From the NCBI RefSeq assembly GCF_031846265.1, contig NZ_JAVRIA010000005.1:124001-188000 (forward strand): a stretch of DNA of 64,000 bases, written 5' to 3'. Positions 42,792-49,894 of the stretch are shown here, in pieces. The notes beneath the pieces are model-generated. The model worked only from the letters and a program-made list of their open reading frames with translations, was not told the DNA's origin and did not search any database. A program made the position numbers and the translations under genes. The stretch comes from Microcosmobacter mediterraneus. Lineage in GTDB: Bacteria; Bacteroidota; Bacteroidia; Flavobacteriales; Flavobacteriaceae. Within the stretch, counting starts at the first letter, position 1, and each line of letters opens with the position of its first letter.

Positions 42792-44807
42792 ATGAAAAAC
42801 CTAACCATCCTTTTATGTCTTGTTTCTATGCAGTTAGCATTTTGTCAAGACTTTAAATTTGGAAAAATATCTAAAGCAGAATTAGAAGAAAAAGTACATC
42901 CTTTAGATTCTACGGCTTCGGCTGCAGTATTATATAGAAAAGAAACAGTGAGTTTTATTTATACGCAATCTGATGGTTTTATGCAGCAACGCGAAATAAC
43001 AGAACGAATAAAAATTTATAACAAAGAAGGTTTTGATTGGGCTACTAAAAAATTGTATTTATACGAAGGAGGATCAGGAAGTAAAGAACAACTTAATGGA
43101 GCAAAGGGTTACACTTATAACTTAGTAAGTGGTAAGATTGAAAAAGAAAAACTAAAGAAAAATGGAATTTTTGAGGAAGATTTCAATGAATTCACAGAGA
43201 TTAATACCATTACCATGCCTAATATTAAAGAAGGCTGCGTTATAGACTATACCTATAAGATTGTTTCCCCCTTTATTGTTATTGATGATTTAATATTTCA
43301 ATATGATATACCAATCAATAGATTAGAGATGAGCGTGTCTACACCAGAGTACTATGCTTATAACAAACAATTTAATTCTAAAGCATTTTTTGTACCAAAA
43401 CTCGTTGAATCTACTTCAAAAGGAAGTGCTAGAGTCACTACCAGTAGTCGAACTAATTCCACTGTTTCAGCAAGTAGAAATTATCAACAGAACTCCTTTG
43501 AATATAAATTAAACATTATTAAAATTAACGAGGATAATGTGCCAGCCTTAAAAACTGAACCGTATTCAGGTAATGTAAATAATTACAGATCTAAAATGAG
43601 TATTGAGTTAGCTGCGATATTAAATCAATATGGTGCAACAGAAAAATCATTTTCTACTAACTGGGAAAAAGTATCTAAAACCATTTATGAAAGTAGTGAT
43701 TTTGGTAATCAATTAAACCGTTCAGGGTTTTTTAAAAATGATGTTGCGTCAATAGCATCTAATATTAATGATCCTTTTGAAAAAGCATTTGTATTACAAA
43801 GTTATGTGAAATCTAAAGTACGTTGGAATGGTATTTATGGTTACAGAGCACAAAAGGGTACACGAAAAGCCTATTTAGAAGGCGAAGGTAATGTTGCAGA
43901 TATTAATTTACTTTTAGTTGCCATGTTACGTTCTCAAGGTGTAAATGCAAATCCTGTATTAGTGAGTACGCGTAATAATGGTATTCCGTTATTCCCTACA
44001 AGAAAAGGATTTAACTATGTCATCTGTATTGTAGAAAATGGAGATAACTATGCATTACTTGATGCTTCTGAGCCATACAGTATGATAAATGTTTTACCAG
44101 AGCGTACTTTAAATTGGCAAGGTCGTGTTTTAAAAGATGATGGCTCATCCTACTGGATTACGTTGCGCTCTAATAAAAAAGCAACAGAGGCTACCTCTTT
44201 AAATGTAAAACTCAATACAGATCTTTCAGCTTCAGGTAAAGTAAGACAAAGTATTACATCTTACACAGCTCTAAATTATCGTAATCGTTATGGTCAATTA
44301 GCTGAAGCAGACCACATAAAATCTTTAGAGAAAAATAAGGGAGACATCGTTATTTCTAATTTAATTTTTGATAATAAAACAGATATTACACAACCTGTAA
44401 AAATTACTTACGATTATGAGTTATCTGATGCTATGGAAGAGATTGGCGATAAGTTATATTTTTCACCTTTGTTATTTTTAGCAACTGAAGAGAGTCCTTT
44501 TAAATTAGATGAACGTAAATATCCAATAGATTTTGTTATTCCTTTTGAAGATAAATACCTCATAAATATTATGCTTCCTGAAGGTTATACTGTTGAGTCA
44601 ATGCCAGAGAGTATTGCCTATGAGTTTGGAGATAATGGTGCTAAATTTAGTTATGTCGCAAAGCTAAATGGAAAATATTTACAACTCAGCGTGAACTTAG
44701 ATCTTAAATCTTCAATAATTTTACCCAAAGATTATGTTGTTTTTAAAGACTTTTTTGAAAACATAGTAGAAAAACAAACCGAACAAATAGTACTTACAAA
44801 ATCATAG
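42792..44807 (+). CDS. DUF3857 / transglutaminase-like protein with lost catalytic Cys and His
   Basis: The 671-residue protein is a paralogue of its upstream neighbour. It has a signal peptide (LTILLCLVSMQLAFCQ), a DUF3857 domain and a transglutaminase-like core. Aligned with GDCKG of the neighbour, GNVAD has V368 where the nucleophile Cys should be, and Y409 replaces the His (NYVICI). D424 (LLDAS) is kept. It is therefore unlikely to be a working peptidase or transglutaminase and may be a binding partner or regulator of the active copy. The two genes are 14 bp apart, and the next gene starts 1 bp after this one. Confidence 0.83.
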   Translation: MKNLTILLCLVSMQLAFCQDFKFGKISKAELEEKVHPLDSTASAAVLYRKETVSFIYTQSDGFMQQREITERIKIYNKEGFDWATKKLYLYEGGSGSKEQLNGAKGYTYNLVSGKIEKEKLKKNGIFEEDFNEFTEINTITMPNIKEGCVIDYTYKIVSPFIVIDDLIFQYDIPINRLEMSVSTPEYYAYNKQFNSKAFFVPKLVESTSKGSARVTTSSRTNSTVSASRNYQQNSFEYKLNIIKINEDNVPALKTEPYSGNVNNYRSKMSIELAAILNQYGATEKSFSTNWEKVSKTIYESSDFGNQLNRSGFFKNDVASIASNINDPFEKAFVLQSYVKSKVRWNGIYGYRAQKGTRKAYLEGEGNVADINLLLVAMLRSQGVNANPVLVSTRNNGIPLFPTRKGFNYVICIVENGDNYALLDASEPYSMINVLPERTLNWQGRVLKDDGSSYWITLRSNKKATEATSLNVKLNTDLSASGKVRQSITSYTALNYRNRYGQLAEADHIKSLEKNKGDIVISNLIFDNKTDITQPVKITYDYELSDAMEEIGDKLYFSPLLFLATEESPFKLDERKYPIDFVIPFEDKYLINIMLPEGYTVESMPESIAYEFGDNGAKFSYVAKLNGKYLQLSVNLDLKSSIILPKDYVVFKDFFENIVEKQTEQIVLTKS

Positions 44808-44808
44808 T

Positions 44809-45135
44809 ATGCAATTAAAAAATGCCCAAAAAATAGTGGATGAGTGGATTAAGACGCATGGTGTTCGCTATTTTAATGAATTAACCAATATGGCTCAGCT
44901 TACAGAAGAAGTTGGAGAAGTTGCTAGAATTATTGCACGTCGTTATGGTGAACAAAGCGAAAAGGAATCAGATAAAGATAAAGATTTAGGAGAAGAACTA
45001 GCTGATGTCGTTTTTGTGGTATTATGTTTGGCTAACCAAACAGGTATAGATCTCCAAGCAGCTTTTGATAAAAAAATGCTTAAGAAAACAAAAAGAGATC
45101 ACGATAGGCATCATAATAACGAAAAATTAAAATAG
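44809..45135 (+). CDS. MazG-like nucleotide pyrophosphohydrolase
   Basis: The 108-residue protein has the all-alpha NTP-PPase fold with LTEEVGEVARIIARRYGEQ and a downstream DLGEELADVVFVVLCL, matching the EExxE...E/D metal motifs. Family enzymes hydrolyse NTPs or dNTPs to NMP and pyrophosphate. The length fits the small single-domain type. Its start is 1 bp after the preceding DUF3857 gene, and it is 35 bp before aroA. Confidence 0.9.
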   Translation: MQLKNAQKIVDEWIKTHGVRYFNELTNMAQLTEEVGEVARIIARRYGEQSEKESDKDKDLGEELADVVFVVLCLANQTGIDLQAAFDKKMLKKTKRDHDRHHNNEKLK

Positions 45136-45170
45136 CTTTGCCAAATCTAAATAGGTAGTGTTATTTTACA

Positions 45171-46409
45171 ATGGATTTAAAGCTCTATAAATCAAAAATA
45201 CAATCTTCAAAAACTATTAGAATCACTGGCTCTAAAAGTGAATCTAACCGACTTTTGTTATTAAAATCCTTGTATTCTAATATAGTATTAGAGAACCTTT
45301 CAAATTCAGATGATACATCCTTAATGCAAAAAGCAATTGCGTCTAATGATACTCTTGTAGATATTCATCATGCAGGCACAGCAATGCGTTTTCTTACGGC
45401 TTATTATGCTACGACAACAAATCAAGACGTTGTTATTACTGGTTCTAAACGAATGCAAGAAAGACCAATTGCAATTCTTGTTGGAGCACTACGAGATTTA
45501 GGAGCTGATGTAAGTTATGTGAACGAAGACGGTTTTCCACCTTTAAAGATAACACCATCAAAAATAACAAAGCATAAGGTAACTCTAAAGGCTAATGTAA
45601 GTAGTCAGTACATTTCTGCTTTATTATTAATAGCACCTTCTTTACCTAATGGATTAAAACTTATTTTAGAAGGTGAAATAACCTCAGTACCTTACATTAA
45701 AATGACATTGAGCTTATTAGAAGAACTTGGTGTGAAAACTAATTTTGATAATCAGATCATTTCAATAAAACCTCTAACTAAAAGTATTAATATTAAGACC
45801 TTTACAGTAGAATCTGATTGGTCTTCAGCATCTTACTTTTATAGTATAATTGCGTTGAGTGATATTGGCACAACAGTAACCTTAAAATCATATAAATCAA
45901 GGTCTTTACAAGGTGATGCAGTATTAGCAAATTTATATGAGAATTTTGGAGTAGAAACAACGTTTTTTGAGCATAGTATTAGGCTACACAAATCAACAAC
46001 TAAAATAAGCACACCTATTAATTTTAATTTATCTAATGCGCCAGATATTGCTCAAACCATCGCAGTGACCTGTTTTGGATTAGGAGTAGAATGTCATCTT
46101 TCAGGATTACATACACTAAAGATTAAAGAAACAGATCGATTAATAGCATTACAATCCGAAATAGAAAAACTTGGAGGTGAAGTAAATACTACTGAAAACA
46201 CTTTACATTTAAAAGCTACTAAAAGTGTAAATGAGTCTGTCGAAATAGAAACCTATAACGATCATAGAATGGCTATGGCATTTGCGCCTTTAGCTCTCAA
46301 AACCGCTATTATAATTAAAGATGCAGCTGTAGTTTCAAAGTCATATCCAGACTTTTGGAGAGATTTAGAGTCTATAGGAATTAAACTACGAGAAATAACA
46401 GCTAATTAA
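45171..46409 (+). CDS. aroA: 3-phosphoshikimate 1-carboxyvinyltransferase (EPSP synthase)
   Basis: This 412-residue enzyme joins PEP with shikimate 3-phosphate, the sixth shikimate step. It shows the SKSESNRLLLLKSL substrate loop. The family's AGTAMRFLTAY and ERPIAILVGALRDLGADV are present, and the C-terminal part has KIKETDRLIALQSEIEKLGG and NDHRMAMAFAPLAL. Its length is slightly below the common 425-430, with no essential motif missing. It is not in the pheA operon and may be transcribed with the upstream translation genes. Confidence 0.95.
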   Translation: MDLKLYKSKIQSSKTIRITGSKSESNRLLLLKSLYSNIVLENLSNSDDTSLMQKAIASNDTLVDIHHAGTAMRFLTAYYATTTNQDVVITGSKRMQERPIAILVGALRDLGADVSYVNEDGFPPLKITPSKITKHKVTLKANVSSQYISALLLIAPSLPNGLKLILEGEITSVPYIKMTLSLLEELGVKTNFDNQIISIKPLTKSINIKTFTVESDWSSASYFYSIIALSDIGTTVTLKSYKSRSLQGDAVLANLYENFGVETTFFEHSIRLHKSTTKISTPINFNLSNAPDIAQTIAVTCFGLGVECHLSGLHTLKIKETDRLIALQSEIEKLGGEVNTTENTLHLKATKSVNESVEIETYNDHRMAMAFAPLALKTAIIIKDAAVVSKSYPDFWRDLESIGIKLREITAN

Positions 46410-46411
46410 AA

Positions 46412-46491
46412 ATTGGCCTACCATTACCTTGATGGTGGTAATCTAAATAAAGTGATTTTAATATGTTTATTAGACGTTTTTGGTAGGCAAT
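46412..46491 (+). other. structured element after aroA (large stem with internal hairpin)
   Basis: ATTGGCCTACC (46412-46422) pairs with GGTAGGCAAT (46482-46491) with a single bulged G. Just inside, ATTACC (46423-46428) pairs with GGTAAT (46437-46442). It lacks a U-tract and lies upstream of the queA promoter (46534-46565). It may be a structured 3' end of the aroA transcript or an unrecognised RNA. Confidence 0.4.
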
Positions 46492-46533
46492 AGTGTTGTC
46501 ATAAATGTTTTAGTAATAAAAACCTTTATTTAC

Positions 46534-46565
46534 TTGACAAGGCCTATATTGAGATTGTATATTTG
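46534..46565 (+). promoter_or_regulatory. promoter of queA
   Basis: TTG (46534-46536) and TATATTTG (46558-46565) are separated by 21 bp, matching the Bacteroidota -33/-7 arrangement exactly. The queA ATG is 26 bp downstream. Confidence 0.78.
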
Positions 46566-46591
46566 CAGCCGTTTAAATCAACAATACATAT

Positions 46592-47641
46592 ATGAAATTA
46601 TCACACTTTAACTTTGACCTTCCTGAAGAATTACTAGCTGAACATCCTGCAGAGCATAGAGATGAAGCCAGATTAATGGTTCTTAATAGAGAGCATCAAA
46701 CCATCGAACATAAACAGTTTAAGGATTTGATAGATTACTTTGATGAAGGTGATGTGATGATATTAAATAACACAAAAGTGTTCCCGGCTAGACTTTATGG
46801 TAATAAAGAAAAAACAGGTGCACGTATCGAAGTGTTTTTATTAAGAGAATTAAACGAGGATCAACGTCTTTGGGATGTTCTTGTAGATCCAGCCCGAAAA
46901 ATTAGAATTGGTAATAAACTATATTTTGGAGAAGACGACTCCTTAGTTGCAGAAGTAATTGATAACACCACCTCTAGAGGAAGAACCTTACGTTTTTTAT
47001 ACGATGGATCATATCGTGAGTTTAGAACCAAATTAAATGAACTTGGTCAAACACCATTGCCAAAATATATTAAAAGAGATGTAGAGCCTGAGGATCAAGA
47101 ACGTTATCAAACCATTTTTGCAAAAAATGAAGGTGCAGTTGCAGCACCAACAGCTGGTTTGCATTTTTCTAAACATTTATTAAAACGTTTAGAGATTAAA
47201 GGTGTTGAGCGTGCAGAGATTACTTTGCATGTTGGTTTAGGGACTTTTAATCCAGTTGAGGTAGAAGATTTGTCTAAGCATAAAATGGATAGTGAAGAGA
47301 TTGTAATAGATGAACGTGCTGCTGAAATTGTAAATAATGGGAAGAAAAATAAAAGGCGAATCTGTGCCATTGGTACTACGTCAATGAGAGCGATAGAGAG
47401 TTCTGTATCATCAGAAGGAACTTTAAACGATTATACAGGTTGGACCAATAAGTTTATTTTTCCGCCTTACGAGTTTAGTATTGCTAACAGTATGGTAACC
47501 AATTTTCATACACCAAAATCCACATTATTAATGATGGTTTCAGCCTTTGCAGGTCACGATTTTATTAAAAGAGCTTATGATGAAGCCGTAAAAGAAAAAT
47601 ATAAATTCTATTCGTATGGTGACGCCATGTTAATCATCTAA
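46592..47641 (+). CDS. queA: S-adenosylmethionine:tRNA ribosyltransferase-isomerase
   Basis: The 349-residue enzyme builds epoxyqueuosine in tRNA from preQ1 and SAM. It has the family's DFDLPEELLAEHPAEHRDEARLM N-terminus, NNTKVFPARLYG, AAPTAGLHFSKHLL and LHVGLGTFNPV. The C-terminal block is PPYEFSIANSMVTNFHTPKSTLLMMVSAFAG. It has its own promoter (46534-46565) and terminator (47664-47691). It uses the SAM made by MetK but shows no SAM riboswitch. Confidence 0.97.
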   Translation: MKLSHFNFDLPEELLAEHPAEHRDEARLMVLNREHQTIEHKQFKDLIDYFDEGDVMILNNTKVFPARLYGNKEKTGARIEVFLLRELNEDQRLWDVLVDPARKIRIGNKLYFGEDDSLVAEVIDNTTSRGRTLRFLYDGSYREFRTKLNELGQTPLPKYIKRDVEPEDQERYQTIFAKNEGAVAAPTAGLHFSKHLLKRLEIKGVERAEITLHVGLGTFNPVEVEDLSKHKMDSEEIVIDERAAEIVNNGKKNKRRICAIGTTSMRAIESSVSSEGTLNDYTGWTNKFIFPPYEFSIANSMVTNFHTPKSTLLMMVSAFAGHDFIKRAYDEAVKEKYKFYSYGDAMLII

Positions 47642-47663
47642 TAATAGAAATAACAATACATAT

Positions 47664-47691
47664 AAAGCCTTGAAATTTCAAGGCTTTTTTT
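47664..47691 (+). terminator. rho-independent terminator after queA
   Basis: AAGCCTTGAAA and TTTCAAGGCTT form a perfect stem (47665-47686), followed by a T run to 47691. It ends the queA transcript. Confidence 0.9.
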
Positions 47692-47714
47692 ATGCTAAGG
47701 CTTTAAACCTTTAG

Positions 47715-47722
47715 TACTTTTG
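47715..47722 (+). promoter_or_regulatory. -7 promoter box of rlmN
   Basis: TACTTTTG matches TAnnTTTG. The rlmN ATG lies 6 bp after it, so the mRNA would have almost no leader (a leaderless or near-leaderless start). No clear -33 TTG was found. Confidence 0.5.
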
Positions 47723-47728
47723 CAATAC

Positions 47729-48772
47729 ATGGAAATTAAGAAGAAAGATATAAGAGCCTTAACTAAAGAGCAACTAAGAGCCTTTTTTACCTCTCAAGGC
47801 GATAAAGCCTTCAGAGGTAATCAAGTGTATGAGTGGCTTTGGAAAAAGTCTGCACATAGTTTTGAGGACATGACTAATGTATCTCTTAGTACCAGAGAAA
47901 TGCTCAAAGAACATTTTGTTATAAATCACATAAAAGTAGATCAAATTCAGCGTAGTGAAGATGGTACAATAAAAAACGCAGTGCAATTACACGATGGATT
48001 AGTAGTTGAGTCCGTTTTAATACCTACAAAAACTAGGACTACAGCTTGCGTATCATCTCAAGTTGGCTGTAGCTTAGATTGTAGATTTTGTGCAACTGCA
48101 AAGTTAAAACGTATGCGTAACCTCAATCCGGATGAGATCTATGATCAAGTGGTTGCTATAGATAACGAGAGTAGATTATACCACAATAGACCTTTAAGTA
48201 ATATTGTGTTTATGGGAATGGGAGAACCATTAATGAACTATAATAATGTCTTAAAGGCTATTGATAAAATTACAACTAACGAAGGTCTTGGCATGTCACC
48301 TAAACGCATTACTGTATCAACTTCTGGAGTGCCAAAAATGATTAAGAAAATGGCAGATGAAAATGTGAAGTTTAAATTAGCAGTGTCTTTACATTCAGCA
48401 ATTGACGAGGTTCGTACATCCATAATGCCATTTAATGCCACATTTCCCTTAAAAGACTTACGCGAAGCTTTAGAATATTGGTATCACAAAACAAAAAATA
48501 GAATCACTTATGAATATGTGGTTTGGGAAGGTATTAATGATACTAAGAAAGATGTTGACGCCTTAGTTCAGTTTTGCAAATTTGCGCCAAGTAAAGTTAA
48601 TCTCATTGAATATAATCCAATAGACGATGGTGAGTTTCAGCAAGCTAATAAAGCGGCTTTAGATTTGTATATTAATACTTTAGAACGTAATAATATTACA
48701 GTAACAGTTCGTAGATCTAGAGGTAAAGATATTGATGCAGCTTGTGGTCAATTAGCCAATAAAACACAATAA
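47729..48772 (+). CDS. rlmN: 23S rRNA/tRNA adenine-2 methyltransferase, radical SAM
   Basis: The 347-residue enzyme methylates A2503 of 23S rRNA and A37 of some tRNAs. I chose the ATG at 47729; the frame can be extended to a TTG at 47720 inside the promoter box, which is unlikely. The radical-SAM triad is CSLDCRFC. It also has GCSLDCRFCATAKLKRMRNL, VFMGMGEPLMNY and a C-terminal RRSRGKDIDAACGQL with the catalytic Cys. The length is normal. Confidence 0.96.
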   Translation: MEIKKKDIRALTKEQLRAFFTSQGDKAFRGNQVYEWLWKKSAHSFEDMTNVSLSTREMLKEHFVINHIKVDQIQRSEDGTIKNAVQLHDGLVVESVLIPTKTRTTACVSSQVGCSLDCRFCATAKLKRMRNLNPDEIYDQVVAIDNESRLYHNRPLSNIVFMGMGEPLMNYNNVLKAIDKITTNEGLGMSPKRITVSTSGVPKMIKKMADENVKFKLAVSLHSAIDEVRTSIMPFNATFPLKDLREALEYWYHKTKNRITYEYVVWEGINDTKKDVDALVQFCKFAPSKVNLIEYNPIDDGEFQQANKAALDLYINTLERNNITVTVRRSRGKDIDAACGQLANKTQ

Positions 48773-48800
48773 AAAAAGCGACTATTTAGTCGCTTTTTTT
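48771..48800. terminator. bidirectional terminator between rlmN and the T9SS gene
   Basis: AGCGACTA (48777-48784) pairs with TAGTCGCT (48787-48794) around a TT loop, flanked by an A run on the left and a T run on the right. It serves rlmN (plus) and the minus-strand gene ending at 48818. Confidence 0.92.
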
Positions 48801-48817
48801 ATGATTGAGAACGTGCT

Positions 48818-49648
48818 TTAATTCTTTATGAATTTAATAGTTTTAGATCCACCTTCCACTTTTATTTTTGCTAAATAAATACCATCAGATACAGTACTCA
48901 TGTCTATGTATTCTTGAGTATTAGATAAGGATTTATTAATGACTACTTTACCTAGTACATTATAAATTTCAATCCCAGTTAATGGTAAAATTGAAGACTC
49001 TAAAGATAGAGTTTTAGTATCCTTACTGTAAACATGACTAAAGTTATTAGCTTCAAAATCGGTTACACTTAAGGTTTGTCCAGCTTCAATAGGATCTCCA
49101 GGTGTAGCATTGTATGCATAATCTTTAATTACTATTGTTGCGCCACTTGAAGCAACTTGGATTCTAATCCAACCGTAATGTGTGTTGCCACCTACGTCAA
49201 AATGAACACCTACATAACCATCCATACCATCACAAAATTGACTATTAGGATAACCACAACTTCCATAGTTGAAATCTCCTCTTTGGCCGCCAAATGTTGG
49301 ATTTGTACCATCAATTGCAGTACCTGCGGTTAAATTAGATGGATAAGCATATGCACCAGAGGTAAAACCATTAAATAAGTTAGCATTGTAGCCTGGAGCC
49401 ATTGAACTCGATGCTGGGAAAACAAAAGCAAACCCTGTTGATCCTGTTCCTACACCAAATAGGACATCACCCATCATGTCATTATTAATATCAATTGCTA
49501 CACGAGCATTAGCGGCATCGACTGTTTCATCTGCAATATCAGTGTAAACAATTTGACCACTAGCATCTGTAGTACCCATTATGGCAGCGGAAAATGCACC
49601 ATATTGTAAAAGTCTTTTTGAAAGCTTTTTAGAAGTAGTTTTTTTCAT
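48818..49648 (-). CDS. secreted protein with C-terminal T9SS sorting domain (type A)
   Basis: The 276-residue product begins with a signal-like N-terminus (MKKTTSKKLSKRLLQYG...). Its middle is beta-rich, with DINNDMMGDVLFGVGTG and a Cys-containing segment (YGSCGYPNSQFCDGMDGYVG), and HYGWIRIQVASSG resembles the end of a small sandwich domain. The C-terminal 75 residues are a T9SS sorting domain (LTGIEIYNVLGKVVINKSL, DGIYLAKIKVEGGSKTIKFIKN). The type IX system would export it to the cell surface. The function is unknown. Confidence 0.85.
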   Translation of the reverse strand: MKKTTSKKLSKRLLQYGAFSAAIMGTTDASGQIVYTDIADETVDAANARVAIDINNDMMGDVLFGVGTGSTGFAFVFPASSSMAPGYNANLFNGFTSGAYAYPSNLTAGTAIDGTNPTFGGQRGDFNYGSCGYPNSQFCDGMDGYVGVHFDVGGNTHYGWIRIQVASSGATIVIKDYAYNATPGDPIEAGQTLSVTDFEANNFSHVYSKDTKTLSLESSILPLTGIEIYNVLGKVVINKSLSNTQEYIDMSTVSDGIYLAKIKVEGGSKTIKFIKN

Positions 49649-49729
49649 GTATTTTTCGTTTTTTAATTAATTTATAACTAGCATATCTTTTAAAATTATA
49701 AATTTTATCTTTCTAAAACAAATTAATCT

Positions 49730-49894
49730 GTGAAAAACTCAAATAGTAATATTGAAGAAAAGCTACAAATTGAATTATCTGAAATACCGTTAAAAAGTAA
49801 TTTAGGCTTACTTGCTTATGGAGATATTGCATTTGAGGCTTGGAGAGAAATTAAGAAGAAATCAATAAAAGCAAACCCTAATGCAAAAGAATAA
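49730..49894 (+). CDS. 54-residue protein coupled to the phosphodiesterase-sulfotransferase gene
   Basis: A GTG at 49730 begins a 54-codon frame ending at TAA 49892-49894. It overlaps the ATG of the next gene (49881) by 14 bp. The product is hydrophilic at both ends, with a short hydrophobic core (LKSNLGLLAYGDIAFEAW) and a basic tail. There is no membrane helix long enough to span. No family was recognised. The overlap and constant strand suggest a translationally coupled small partner of the large enzyme. Confidence 0.6.
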   Translation: MKNSNSNIEEKLQIELSEIPLKSNLGLLAYGDIAFEAWREIKKKSIKANPNAKE

